64,000 bases of DNA, taken from NCBI GenBank assembly GCA_036871055.1, contig CP141893.1, positions 1,240,001-1,304,000 on the forward strand, in the 5' to 3' direction. Each line of letters opens with the position of its first letter. Position 1 is the stretch's first letter. This DNA comes from Bisbaumannia sp015645095 (GTDB taxonomy: Bacteria > Pseudomonadota > Gammaproteobacteria > Pseudomonadales > Halomonadaceae). The translations under genes were made by a program, and so were the position numbers. Under the pieces are notes generated by a model. It saw only the letters and a list, made by a program, of their open reading frames with translations. It had not been told where the DNA came from and did no database searches. Below are positions 41,411-50,382 of the stretch, in pieces.

Positions 41411-42283
41411 TCAGGACTCGGGTGCCGCTCGCTCTTCCAACACCGCGTGAAGAGGCGACCGGTTGCATCCCCGCGCCTTGAAGCCCTGCCAGTCGTGGCG
41501 GCCAAGTCGGCGCAGAATGCTATCCGCATCCGCCTCGTTCGTCAACCAGGCGAAGAGGCAGGCCCCGGTGCCGGTGAGCCGGGTCGGCGCCTGTTGGCCC
41601 AGCCAATCCAGTGCTTCGGCGACCGGCGGATAGAGCTCGCGAACCGTGGCTTCACAGTCGTTATGCCAGCCCTCCGGCCCCTCCTGCAATGCGCGCGCCA
41701 TGGTAATGGGGGGGGTATGACGTGTCAATCGAGGGGCGCCGAAGACCGCCGGGGTGGCTACCGAGACGCCGGGGTGAATGACCACGAACCAGGGGGTGTC
41801 GAGCTCTACCGGGGTGAGCCGCTCGCCGATGCCCTCTGCCCAGGCGGCCTGGCCGTGGACGAAGACCGGCACGTCGGCGCCCAGGGCGAGCCCCAGCTCG
41901 GCAAGGCGTTCCAGGGACAGGTCCAGGCCCCAGAGGGCATTGAGGCCGAGCAGGGTGGTGGCGGCGTCCGAGCTGCCGCCGCCCAGGCCGCCGCCCATGG
42001 GCAGGCGCTTCTCCAGGTGGATGTCGGCGCCTTGCCGGCAGCCGGTCTCGTCCCGCAGCAGGCGCGCGGCGCGCAGGATCAGGTTCTCCTCGGCGGCGAC
42101 GCCGGGCAGGGCCGGGGTCAGGCGCAGCGTGCCGTCGTCGCGGGTCGCGAAGGTCAGGGTGTCGCCGTGGTCGAGGAACTGGAAGAGGGTCTGCAGCTCG
42201 TGATAGCCGTCGGCACGACGGCCGGTGATATGCAGCAGGCGATTGAGCTTGGCGGGTGCCGGCAGGCGCAGGGGGGGCGTCAC
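41411..42283 (-). CDS. ispE: 4-diphosphocytidyl-2-C-methyl-D-erythritol kinase
   Basis: IspE is a GHMP kinase of the non-mevalonate isoprenoid pathway. The protein (about 290 residues) shows PAPAKLNRLLHITGRRADGYHEL, the ATP loop PMGGGLGGGSSDAA, and the C-terminal LTGTGACLFAW. GTG 42283, overlapping the lolB stop and preceded by GGAGG, is the best start; GTG 42304 adds seven residues without support. It is coupled to lolB. Confidence 0.95.
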   Translation of the reverse strand: MTPPLRLPAPAKLNRLLHITGRRADGYHELQTLFQFLDHGDTLTFATRDDGTLRLTPALPGVAAEENLILRAARLLRDETGCRQGADIHLEKRLPMGGGLGGGSSDAATTLLGLNALWGLDLSLERLAELGLALGADVPVFVHGQAAWAEGIGERLTPVELDTPWFVVIHPGVSVATPAVFGAPRLTRHTPPITMARALQEGPEGWHNDCEATVRELYPPVAEALDWLGQQAPTRLTGTGACLFAWLTNEADADSILRRLGRHDWQGFKARGCNRSPLHAVLEERAAPES

Positions 42284-42876
42284 CGAGCCACCTCCGGGCG
42301 CCACTCGTTGACCACCAGGGTGACCCTGAGGCTGTCATAACTCATCACCAGGCGGCGCGGCAGCCAGAGCCCTTCGGCCCAGGTCCAGTCCCGGTAGTCG
42401 ATCTCCCAGCCGGCCTGGCGCAGGCGTCGGGGGTAGCCCTGGGCATCCCGCTCCAGGTCGTGCTGACCGGCGGCGGGCAGGCCGCGGACCCAGTGGTCCA
42501 GGGCCGAGACCGGCAGGCTCCAGCCCAGCTGCTCCTGGAGCAGGGCCTCGGGGCTCTCGGCCTCGAAGCGCCCTTCGGGGGTGGTCAGGGAGACCCGGCC
42601 GGTGCGCCCCTCCAGGGTGCTGCGGCCGCTGCCGAAGGGGCCGCTCAGCAGCAGGCGATAGTGGTAGGGGGTCTGGCGCCAATCCAGGTTGGCGCTGGTG
42701 GCCTCCTCCGGGGTACGCAGGCCGACCCGGGCGATCAGCTCCCAGGTGTCCAGGGCCTCGAGGCTCGCGGCCTGGTCGGCCCAGGGGCCGCGCTCGCTGG
42801 GGGCCTCGGCGGGGGGGCGAACGGCACAGCCGGCCAGCAGGGTCAGTACCAGCAGGGGGGCGAGCAGTCGAATCAT
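42280..42876 (-). CDS. lolB: Outer-membrane lipoprotein receptor LolB
   Basis: The 198-residue protein has a lipoprotein signal with the lipobox LLAGC (cysteine about 17) and the LolB fold, with DTWELIARVGLRTP and an SGPFGSGRSTLEG segment. It takes lipoproteins from LolA and inserts them into the outer membrane. Its ATG overlaps the TPR gene stop and its TGA overlaps the ispE start, giving a tightly coupled operon. Confidence 0.93.
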   Translation of the reverse strand: MIRLLAPLLVLTLLAGCAVRPPAEAPSERGPWADQAASLEALDTWELIARVGLRTPEEATSANLDWRQTPYHYRLLLSGPFGSGRSTLEGRTGRVSLTTPEGRFEAESPEALLQEQLGWSLPVSALDHWVRGLPAAGQHDLERDAQGYPRRLRQAGWEIDYRDWTWAEGLWLPRRLVMSYDSLRVTLVVNEWRPEVAR

Positions 42877-44609
42877 GGGGTGTCCTGGTTCAGCAGTGAG
42901 GGCTGGCGTTGCAGCAGGTCATCGATCAGCGGGCGTTCCTCGAAGCGCTCCAGGGCTTCGCGGAGGCGGGCGCGGGCCTCATCGTGACGGCCCAGGGCCC
43001 AGAGCACCTCGATCAGGTGGGCGGCGATCTCCTGATCCGGCATCCGCGCATAGGCCCGCTCCAGGTAGGGCAGGGCGGTATCCGGGTCGCCGAGGCGATA
43101 GTGGACCCAGCCCAGGCTATCGAGGATGGCGGCATTGTCGGGCTCCAGGGCGTGGGCCCGCTCGATCAGTGTGAGGGCCTCGTCGAGGCGGCGGTTCTCG
43201 TCGGCATAGGTGTAGCCCAGGGCGTTGAGGGCCAGGGCGCTCTCGGGGTCGCGACGCAGCAGTTCGTGCAGGTCCGCTTCCATGGCGTCGACATCACCGG
43301 CCTGGTAGGCGCGCATGGCCCGCAGGTAGCGCAGGTCGGCGGCCGCCGGATTGGCCGCCAGGGTGCGATTCAGCAGGGCATCCGCCTCGCCGGCGCGGCC
43401 GCGCTCGTCGAGCAGTTCCACCTCCAGGCTGGTGAGTTGGCTGAGCTGGTCGGGGTGGCGGCGGCGCTCCTCGGCGAGCAGCTCGCGAGCCTCATCGAAG
43501 CGTCCCGCCTCGTCGAGCAGCAGCACCGCCTGCAGACGGGCGGCCAGGAAGGCGTCCCCCGGGGGCACCTGGCGATAGTAGAGCAGGGCGTTCTCCACCT
43601 CGCCATCGGCGGCGGCGATACCGCCCAGCAGCAGGTAGGTCACCGGGGGGGCGTCGCCGGCATCGATCAGGGGCAGCAGCAGGCGTCGGGCGGGGGCCGG
43701 GGCATCATGCTCCAGGTAGAGGCGCGCCAGGGCCAGGCGCAGCTCCTGATGCTCGTCATGGTAGGCCAGCAGACTGTCGGTCTGGGCCTCGGCGGCGGCC
43801 AGGTTGCCCAGCTGGAGTTCCGCCTGGGCCAGGGCCAGGGTGAAACGGCTGTCGTCCGGGGCCAGGCTCAGGCCGCGTCGTGCCGCCCGTCGCGCCGCGG
43901 CGCCATCCCCGGCCTCCAGGGCCAACTGGGCGCGGATCAGCCATAGGGCGGGGTCATTGGGGCGCGACTCGGCGAGGCGAGCGAGGCGCGCCTCGGCGGC
44001 CAGGGGCGCGCCGCTGGCCGCTTCCAGCAGGGCGGTGGCCAGGACCGCGTCATGATGTCGCGGATGACCGGCGGGAAGTTCGCCGAGGAAGTCGCGCAGC
44101 CGCTCCCGCAGGGGGGGCAGGTAAGCGCCCTGTTCGATGGCCAGCTCGGCGAAACCGGCCAGGTCTCCCTGGCCACCCTGGGCACTCAGGACCAGGCGCG
44201 CCGCCAGGGCGCCTTCCCAGTCGCCCCGCTGTAGGGCCAGGCTGGCCAGCAGGCGCTGGGGGCCCGCCGCCTCGGGCGCCTGCTCCTGCCAGCGGCGTGC
44301 CGCCTCCTCCAGCAGGGCCGCGTCCTCGCTGAAGCGCGCCGCCAGGGCGGCCCGTTCCACCAGGGCCGGGTCGCCATAGCGCTCGGCGGCGCTCAGATAA
44401 CCCTCGGTGGCGCGGCGGTAGTCGCCGCGCTGGCCGGCCAGCTCCGCCGTCAGCAGGGTGGCCAGGCCCTCGGCATCCAGGCCCCGGGTCACCGGCGGGG
44501 CGGAGGCCAGCGGATCCTCGGCGGGGGCCCCGGACGGGGCGATAGGGCTCCCCTGACAGGCGGCGAGCAGGGCGCTGAGCAGCAGGGGGGGCAACAGGCG
44601 TGGGGGCAT
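42873..44609 (-). CDS. TPR-repeat lipoprotein upstream of lolB
   Basis: The 578-residue protein starts with a lipoprotein signal (lipobox LLAAC, cysteine about 18) and is otherwise an alpha-solenoid of tetratricopeptide repeats, clearest near residues 400-540 (ALNALGYTYADENRRLDEALTLIERA, LDSLGWVHYRLGDPDTALPYLERAY). A TPR protein between hemA and lolB is common in gammaproteobacteria. Its role is unknown, but the operon suggests outer-membrane biogenesis. It is divergent from hemA. Confidence 0.88.
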   Translation of the reverse strand: MPPRLLPPLLLSALLAACQGSPIAPSGAPAEDPLASAPPVTRGLDAEGLATLLTAELAGQRGDYRRATEGYLSAAERYGDPALVERAALAARFSEDAALLEEAARRWQEQAPEAAGPQRLLASLALQRGDWEGALAARLVLSAQGGQGDLAGFAELAIEQGAYLPPLRERLRDFLGELPAGHPRHHDAVLATALLEAASGAPLAAEARLARLAESRPNDPALWLIRAQLALEAGDGAAARRAARRGLSLAPDDSRFTLALAQAELQLGNLAAAEAQTDSLLAYHDEHQELRLALARLYLEHDAPAPARRLLLPLIDAGDAPPVTYLLLGGIAAADGEVENALLYYRQVPPGDAFLAARLQAVLLLDEAGRFDEARELLAEERRRHPDQLSQLTSLEVELLDERGRAGEADALLNRTLAANPAAADLRYLRAMRAYQAGDVDAMEADLHELLRRDPESALALNALGYTYADENRRLDEALTLIERAHALEPDNAAILDSLGWVHYRLGDPDTALPYLERAYARMPDQEIAAHLIEVLWALGRHDEARARLREALERFEERPLIDDLLQRQPSLLNQDTP

Positions 44610-44853
44610 GGTGAGCTCATTCCGTGGAACCTGAGCCCAGCATAACGGCTGAGGGGGGGGAGGCAATAGGGCAATCTCGCGCCGGGGCGGCAGGGGAGGC
44701 ACTGCGGTGGGGGCGCCGCTCCTTGGTGGCTGTGGTAGAATGCGCCAGCTTTGGTCGCCGGTATGCTGCGGCGATAATGATCTCTTGGCGGCGCGGCCCG
44801 GATGGGGCGCGGCGAGATGGACCCCCGGACTCCTGAGCGAAGACGCAGATCGC

Positions 44854-46110
44854 ATGACCCTCCTGGCACTCGGAATCAATCACAAGACCGCCGCGGTCGA
44901 GGTGCGCGAGCAGGTCGCCTTCACGCCCGCCCAGCTGGAACAGGCCCTGGCGGAGCTGCGCACCCTGCCCGAGGTGCGTGAGGCGGCAGTGCTCTCCACC
45001 TGCAATCGTACCGAGCTCTACTGTGTGACCGAGGCCAGCGGCGAGCGGGCGATCCTCGACTGGCTGGGGCGCTTCCATGACCTGGCGGTCACCGACCTGA
45101 GTCGCTGCGCCTACCACTACCTGGACGGCGAGGCGGCGCGACACCTGATGCGGGTGGCCGCCGGGCTCGACTCCATGGTGCTGGGCGAGCCGCAGATCCT
45201 CGGTCAGCTCAAGGAGGCCTACCAGCTGGCCCGGGAGTACCGTGGCCTGGGGGGCGAGCTGGAGCGCCTCTTCCAGCACACCTTCGCCGTCGCCAAGCAG
45301 GTACGCACCGAGACCGGCATCGGCGAGAACCCGGTGTCGGTGGCCTATGCGGCGGTCAGCCTGGCCAGTCGCATCTTCGATAACTTCGCCAAGGCCGAGG
45401 CGCTACTGATCGGCGCCGGCGAGACCATCGAGCTGGTGGCTCGCCACCTGCGCCAGGCCGGCGTCAAGCGACTGGTGGTGGCCAACCGCACCCGGGAGCG
45501 GGCGGCCCGGGTCGCCGATGCCTTCGACGGCGAGGCGATCGGCCTCGACGAGATTCCCGATGCGCTGATCCGTGCCGACATGGTGATCTCCTCCACGGCG
45601 GCGCCGCTGCCGATCCTCGGCAAGGGCATGGTGGAGCGGGCCCTCAAGCAGCGCCGCCACCGCCCGGTCTTCATGGTGGACATCGCCGTGCCCCGGGATA
45701 TCGAGCCCCAGGTGGGCGAGCTCGCCGATGTCTTCCTCTATACCGTGGACGACCTCCATGAGGTGATCGAGGAGAATCGCCGCCATCGTCAGGTGGCCGC
45801 CGACGAGGCGGAGAGCCTGATCGAGCATGGCGTGGGGGCCTGGCTGCACGAGCGCCGGGTGCGCAGCGCCGGCGAGCTGATTCGCCGCTACCGAGGCCAG
45901 GGCGAGGCCCTGCGCGAGAGCGCCGAGGCCCAGGCCCTGGCCCAACTGGCCCGGGGCGAGGACCCCGAGGCGGTGGTCAGGCGCCTGGCCCGCCAGCTCA
46001 CCAACAAGTTGATGCACGGCCCCACGCTGCAACTGCGTGAGGCCTCCGGGGCGGGCCGCCAGGATCTGCTGGCCGCCGCCGAGACCCTGTTACTCTCTCA
46101 GGATCCCTGA
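44854..46110 (+). CDS. hemA: Glutamyl-tRNA reductase
   Basis: The 418-residue enzyme makes glutamate-1-semialdehyde from Glu-tRNA, the first committed step of tetrapyrrole synthesis. Catalytic C50 lies in LSTCNRTELY; GEPQILGQLK, an NADPH-binding GAGE motif, and a C-terminal helical dimerisation domain follow. The start MTLLALGINHKTA is typical. prfA and prmC follow, the usual hemA-prfA-prmC operon. Confidence 0.97.
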   Translation: MTLLALGINHKTAAVEVREQVAFTPAQLEQALAELRTLPEVREAAVLSTCNRTELYCVTEASGERAILDWLGRFHDLAVTDLSRCAYHYLDGEAARHLMRVAAGLDSMVLGEPQILGQLKEAYQLAREYRGLGGELERLFQHTFAVAKQVRTETGIGENPVSVAYAAVSLASRIFDNFAKAEALLIGAGETIELVARHLRQAGVKRLVVANRTRERAARVADAFDGEAIGLDEIPDALIRADMVISSTAAPLPILGKGMVERALKQRRHRPVFMVDIAVPRDIEPQVGELADVFLYTVDDLHEVIEENRRHRQVAADEAESLIEHGVGAWLHERRVRSAGELIRRYRGQGEALRESAEAQALAQLARGEDPEAVVRRLARQLTNKLMHGPTLQLREASGAGRQDLLAAAETLLLSQDP

Positions 46111-46129
46111 AGCAACCACAGGACCCTTC

Positions 46130-47218
46130 ATGAAAGCCACACTGCGCCAGCGCCTGGACTCCTTTACCGAGCGTTTCGAAGAGCTCGCGGCCCTGCTCGC
46201 CGAGCCGGAAGTGATCGCCGATCAGGCGCGCTTTCGCGACTACTCCCGGGAGTATGCCGAGCTGGAGCCGCTGGTGGCCTGCTGGCAAGACTATGTCGGC
46301 GTCGAGGCGGATATCGCCGCCGCCGAGACGCTGCTCGGCGACAGCGACGCCGAGATGCGCGAACTGGCGGAGCTGGAGCAGGCCGAGGGGCGCGAGCGCC
46401 TGGCGGCCCTGGAGGTCGAGCTCAAGCGGCTGCTGATTCCCAGGGACCCGGACGATGGGCGCAGCGTCTTCCTGGAGGTGCGCGCCGGCACCGGTGGCGA
46501 CGAGGCGGCGCTGTTCGCCGGTGACCTGTTCCGCATGTACTCCCGCTATGCCGAGAAGCACGGCTGGAAGGTGGAAGTGGTCAGCGCCAGCCATGGCGAG
46601 CAGGGCGGCTACAAGGAACTGATCTCCCGGGTCAAGGGCGACGGCGTCTACGCCCGCCTCAAGTTCGAGTCCGGTGCCCACCGGGTGCAGCGGGTGCCCG
46701 CCACCGAGTCCCAGGGGCGCATCCATACCTCCGCCTGCACCGTGGCGGTGATGCCCGAGGCGGACGCCGTGGGCGACGTGGAGATCAATGCCGGCGATCT
46801 GCGCATCGATACCTACCGCTCCAGCGGCGCGGGAGGGCAGCACGTCAATACCACCGACTCGGCGGTGCGCATCACCCACCTGCCCACTGGCGTGGTGGTG
46901 GAGTGCCAGGAGGAGCGCAGCCAGCACAAGAACAAGGCCAAGGCCATGTCGCTGCTGGCCGCGCGCCTCAAGCAGAGCGCCCAGGACAGCCAGCGCCAGC
47001 AGCAGGCCGATACCCGTCGCTCCCTGGTGGGCAGTGGTGATCGCAGCGAGCGCATCCGCACCTACAACTTCCCACAGGGGCGGATCACCGATCACCGCAT
47101 CAACCTGACCCTCTACAAGCTGGGCGAGGTGATGGCCGGCGAACTGGACGAAGTGGTCGAGCCGCTGCTCCAGGAGCATCAGGCGGAGCAGCTGGCGGCC
47201 CTGCAGCAGGAGGCGTGA
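46130..47218 (+). CDS. prfA: Peptide chain release factor 1
   Basis: The 362-residue RF1 recognises UAG and UAA. It contains the helical N-terminal domain, the PAT anticodon-like tripeptide within RVPATESQGRIHTSA, and the GGQ motif (SSGAGGQHVN, about 230-239) whose glutamine is methylated by PrmC, encoded next. ATG 46130 is the family start; there is no clear Shine-Dalgarno, so coupling to hemA is likely. Its TGA overlaps the prmC ATG. Confidence 0.97.
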   Translation: MKATLRQRLDSFTERFEELAALLAEPEVIADQARFRDYSREYAELEPLVACWQDYVGVEADIAAAETLLGDSDAEMRELAELEQAEGRERLAALEVELKRLLIPRDPDDGRSVFLEVRAGTGGDEAALFAGDLFRMYSRYAEKHGWKVEVVSASHGEQGGYKELISRVKGDGVYARLKFESGAHRVQRVPATESQGRIHTSACTVAVMPEADAVGDVEINAGDLRIDTYRSSGAGGQHVNTTDSAVRITHLPTGVVVECQEERSQHKNKAKAMSLLAARLKQSAQDSQRQQQADTRRSLVGSGDRSERIRTYNFPQGRITDHRINLTLYKLGEVMAGELDEVVEPLLQEHQAEQLAALQQEA

Positions 47219-48072
47219 TGACCCTCGATGCCCTGCTGGCGCGGGCCGCCCGGCGCCTGAGCGAGAGCGGTTCGGCAAGCCCGCGCCTCGACGCCGAGGT
47301 GTTGCTCTGTCATGTGCTGGGGGTGGAGCGAACCTGGCTCTACACCTGGGGCGACCGGCAGGCACCGAGCTTCGAGCGGGCCCGTTTCGAGGCCCTGGTG
47401 GCGGCCCGCGCCCAGGGGCATCCCGTCGCCTACCTGACCGGCGAGCGGGAGTTCTGGGGGCTGCGCCTGGCCACCTCGCCGGCGACCCTGATCCCGCGCC
47501 CCGATACCGAGACCCTGGTGGAAGCGGCCCTGGCCCGGGCCGTGGCGCCCACGGGGCGGCTGCTCGACCTGGGCACCGGTACCGGCGCCATCGCCCTGGC
47601 CTTCGCCAGCGAGCGTCCCGGCTGGACGGTGCTGGGCCTCGACCTCGCCCCCGAGGCGGTACGCCTGGCCCGGCATAACGCCGAGCGGCTCGGCATCGCC
47701 AATGCCCATTTTCGCGAGAGCGACTGGTTCTCGGCCTTGGCCGAGGAGAACGCCGACGAGCGTTTCGCGCTGATCGTCGCCAATCCCCCCTATATTGCCG
47801 CCGACGACCTCCACCTGAGCCAGGGCGATGTGCGCTTCGAGCCCGCCAGCGCCCTGGTGGCCGATCAGAATGGCCTGGCCGATCTCCGCCACCTGGTGGC
47901 CGAGGCGCGTCATTACCTGGCCCCCAACGGCTGGCTGCTGCTGGAGCACGGCTATGAGCAGGGGGCGGCGGTGCGCCGGGCCCTGACTGATGCCGGTTAT
48001 GCCGAGGTGGCGAGCCTCACCGACCTGGGCGGCCGGGAGCGCCTTAGCCTGGGGCGATGCGATCCACGCTAA
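47218..48072 (+). CDS. prmC: Release factor glutamine methyltransferase PrmC
   Basis: The 284-residue protein methylates the GGQ glutamine of RF1 and RF2. It has the N-terminal helical domain, the SAM-binding DLGTGTGAIALA, the catalytic NPPY (about 190) and ‘LLLEHGYEQGAAVR’. ATG 47218 shares a base with the prfA stop and has GGAGG upstream; the GTG three bases earlier is less likely. Confidence 0.96.
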   Translation: MTLDALLARAARRLSESGSASPRLDAEVLLCHVLGVERTWLYTWGDRQAPSFERARFEALVAARAQGHPVAYLTGEREFWGLRLATSPATLIPRPDTETLVEAALARAVAPTGRLLDLGTGTGAIALAFASERPGWTVLGLDLAPEAVRLARHNAERLGIANAHFRESDWFSALAEENADERFALIVANPPYIAADDLHLSQGDVRFEPASALVADQNGLADLRHLVAEARHYLAPNGWLLLEHGYEQGAAVRRALTDAGYAEVASLTDLGGRERLSLGRCDPR

Positions 48073-48145
48073 AGGGCATGGGGAGCAGAGTTAGCAGCGC
48101 CCCGCGACGGCCTGTCCCCAGGGTAGCCCCGGGCCTCCGTGCAGA
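48073..48145 (+). repeat. Intergenic repeat family, copy B (internally deleted)
   Basis: The right part (CAGCGCCCCGCGACGG, then CCCCAGGGTAGCCCCGGGCC) is almost identical to copy C at 49690. The left part is shortened, keeping only TGGGGA (48079-48084), which still pairs with TCCCCA (48115-48120). The rest of the 276-base gap before lrp holds no gene. Confidence 0.75.
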
Positions 48146-48348
48146 AGCTTGCTAGCTGCGATAGCCCTAGCCGACTGGAGCCCCGGCGTAAACCTATGGT
48201 AATACTAGGTAACACCTCAGCTTTTTTTGCCAACAGGAGCTGACTTGCTGGTGAAAAGCGCTATCAATAACTCAATCAGCTAAGATGAATAGGTGCCTCA
48301 CGCCGGTTGGCTGGCATGACATCTTTTTGTGCTCGGACACCCATTATA

Positions 48349-48849
48349 ATGAAAGCCAAGACGCGATCCCTGGACCGTATCGATCTCAAGATCCTGCGCT
48401 GCCTGCAGGACAACGCCCGTATCTCCTACGTGGACCTGGCCGCCCAGGTGGGGCTCTCCACCACCCCCTGCCTGGAACGGGTCAAGCGCCTGGAGCGCTC
48501 CGGCATCATCCGCGGCTACAAGGCGGTGCTCGACCCCAAGGCCCTCAAGGCCAACCTGCTGGTGTTCGTCGAGATCAGCCTGGAGACCCAGTCGCCGGCG
48601 GTCTTCGACGAGTTTCGCCGGGCGGTCAGCAAGCTGCCGCAGATCCAGGAGTGCCACCTGGTCTCCGGCCAGTTCGACTATATCCTCAAGTGCCGCATCC
48701 CCGAGATGTCCGCCTATCGCCAGCTGCTCGGCGACGTCGTCCTGACCCTGCCCGGGGTCAAGGAATCGAAGAGCTATGTGGTGATGGAGGAGGTCAAGGA
48801 GGAGTTCTCCCTGCATGTGCCCGATATCGAGCAGCTGGAGAGCAAGTGA
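48349..48849 (+). CDS. lrp: Leucine-responsive regulatory protein Lrp
   Basis: The 166-residue protein aligns with Lrp along its length: an N-terminal helix-turn-helix (about 10-60; DRIDLKILRCLQDNARIS, VGLSTTPCLERVKRLE), then the RAM ligand domain with QECHLVSGQFDYILK and PGVKESKSYVVMEEVKEE. It is likely the global Lrp, not a local AsnC paralogue. No Shine-Dalgarno precedes the ATG, and in-frame starts at 48307 and 48316 cannot be excluded. It separates prmC from the moeB-like gene, which are neighbours in many relatives. Confidence 0.9.
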   Translation: MKAKTRSLDRIDLKILRCLQDNARISYVDLAAQVGLSTTPCLERVKRLERSGIIRGYKAVLDPKALKANLLVFVEISLETQSPAVFDEFRRAVSKLPQIQECHLVSGQFDYILKCRIPEMSAYRQLLGDVVLTLPGVKESKSYVVMEEVKEEFSLHVPDIEQLESK

Positions 48850-48880
48850 GGATGCCGGCGACGAGGAGCCTGACGTGGCG

Positions 48881-49636
48881 ATGAACGACCAGGCGCTGCT
48901 GCGCTATAGCCGTCAGATCATGCTGGAGCCCATCGAGATCGAAGGCCAGGAGCGGCTGCTGGCCAGCCATGCCCTGGTGATCGGCGCCGGTGGCCTGGGC
49001 TCGCCGGTGGCCCTCTATCTCGCCGCCGCCGGGGTGGGGCGCCTGACCCTGGCCGATGCCGACGTGGTGGAGCTCTCCAACCTGCAGCGCCAGATCGCCC
49101 ACGGCATGGCGGACCTGGGGCATAACAAGGCGGCGTCCGCCCGGGCGGCGGCGCTGGCCCTCAATCCCGACTGCCGGATCGAGACGCTCACCGAGCACCT
49201 GAGCGGCAAGGCGCTGACCTCGGCGGTGGCGGCGGCGGACCTGGTGCTCGACTGCACCGACCGCTTCTCCAGCCGCTACGCCATCAATCGTGCCTGCCTG
49301 GCGGCGGGCACGCCGCTGATCTCCGGGGCGGCGATCCGCTTCTCCGGGCAGCTGGCGGTGTTCGACCCGCGGGACGCCGAGAGTCCCTGCTATGCCTGCC
49401 TCTATCCCCCCGGGGAGCATGGCGAGAGCGACGAGGCGCTGCGCTGCGCCGAGAACGGCGTGGTGGCGCCCCTGGTGGGCGTGATCGGCAGCTTCCAGGC
49501 CCTGGAGGCGGTGAAGTGGCTGAGTGGCGCCGGCACCCCCCACCGCGGGCTCTCCACCTTCGACGGCCTGAGTGGCGAATGGCGCCGCTTCCGGGTGCCC
49601 CGGGACCCCGGCTGCCCCCACTGCGCCAACCGCTAG
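48881..49636 (+). CDS. MoeB/ThiF-family adenylyltransferase
   Basis: The 251-residue protein activates the C-terminal glycine of a ubiquitin-like sulfur carrier (MoaD or ThiS) with ATP. Visible: RYSRQIMLEPI, the nucleotide loop GAGGLGSPVALYLAAAGVG, DADVVELSNLQRQ, the CTDRFSSRYAIN segment, and two CxxC-type zinc pairs (CYAC, CPHC). MoeB and ThiF cannot be told apart safely; the position after prmC favours MoeB. Confidence 0.9.
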   Translation: MNDQALLRYSRQIMLEPIEIEGQERLLASHALVIGAGGLGSPVALYLAAAGVGRLTLADADVVELSNLQRQIAHGMADLGHNKAASARAAALALNPDCRIETLTEHLSGKALTSAVAAADLVLDCTDRFSSRYAINRACLAAGTPLISGAAIRFSGQLAVFDPRDAESPCYACLYPPGEHGESDEALRCAENGVVAPLVGVIGSFQALEAVKWLSGAGTPHRGLSTFDGLSGEWRRFRVPRDPGCPHCANR

Positions 49637-49689
49637 GCGCTACGGCGACTCCCTTCCCTGGCCGTGCCTAGTAATCGTCGTTGGAATGG

Positions 49690-49895
49690 CTAAGGGGCGC
49701 TGGGGGCAGGATGGAGCAGGGGTTTTTTGCCATGGGTGAGGAGCTCTGCTCCGAACGGGCTGGCCATGGATGGCCAGCACCGGTCCTGCGAGTGGAGCAG
49801 GATGCGAGAGCGAAGCAGGGCAAAAGTAGCGCCCAGGGAGGGGTTTACAGCGCCCCGCGACGGCCTGCCCCCAGGGTAGCCCCGGGCCTCCCGTG
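49690..49895 (+). repeat. Intergenic repeat family, copy C
   Basis: The ends CTGGGGGCAGG (49700-49710) and CCTGCCCCCAG (49864-49874) are perfect 11-bp inverted repeats. Inside lies a perfect hairpin CTGGCCAT-GG-ATGGCCAG, and blocks shared with copies B and D, including TGCTCCGAACGGG. It lies just after the moeB-like gene. Confidence 0.85.
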
Positions 49896-49918
49896 CTAAC
49901 GGCAATGGCCCGGCTCAT

Positions 49919-49949
49919 GCGCCCCTGGCTATCCCTTAGCCAGGGGCGC
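49919..49949. other. 13-bp perfect hairpin downstream of copy C
   Basis: GCGCCCCTGGCTA and TAGCCAGGGGCGC pair with a TCCCT loop. It may terminate the moeB-like transcript, although no T run follows on either side. Confidence 0.55.
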
Positions 49950-50382
49950 GGGCTATGCTGATTCCAACGCCTTCTCGCCTTGCCGGACCGCGACACGCCC
50001 TCCTTTCGGGTGGTTAGTGGGCTAATAAGGTATAGGATACTCACCATGCAGGGCGCCCCGTCTCGGCCCCGTATCGCCTCTCCGGATGATCGGAATCACT
50101 TGACGCCCTGGCCATGACGTTGCCGCTAATCGATCCCGGTGATTCTGTCGATATTTTCTCTAGTTGACTGTTAAAAATGGGCTTTTTGTCATTTCTAGGC
50201 GATTTCCCAATGCCGCTGACCAGAAAGTCGTTGTTAAATACTTGACATCTTCCCCGGGTCTGGTGCCAGACTAGGAGGCACGAAAGCGGCAGGGTAAGCC
50301 GCGACCCATCCCGGCGATGTGGTCAACTATTTCAACAACAACCCTGATGGCTTCGAGGCCATCCACTACCAGGAAGGTCTGC
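49950..50382 (+). promoter_or_regulatory. Long upstream region of the polyamine cluster
   Basis: About 430 bases, distinctly more A/T-rich than the genes, without a convincing ORF. A -35-like TTGACA lies at 50242-50247 but lacks a clear -10 at 17 bases. Other AT-rich stretches (TTAAAAATGGGCTTTTT near 50168) could bind regulators such as Lrp. A hairpin GATGGC-TTCGAG-GCCATC (50346-50363) lies just before the AGGAAGG ribosome site of the first oxidase gene. Confidence 0.4.

Noticed and set aside
48345..48350. Perfect TATAAT overlapping the lrp start codon
   Set aside because: A start site below it would fall inside lrp with no in-frame alternative start, and no -35 lies at 16-18 bases; likely coincidental.
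50046..50117. A 23-codon ORF upstream of the first oxidase gene
   Set aside because: No ribosome site, no recognisable leader-peptide features and no repeat of regulated codons.
50317..50382. Extension of the first PuuB-like oxidase to ATG 50317
   Set aside because: No Shine-Dalgarno; the added residues are Ser/Thr-rich and unlike the family, while ATG 50383 has AGGAAGG.
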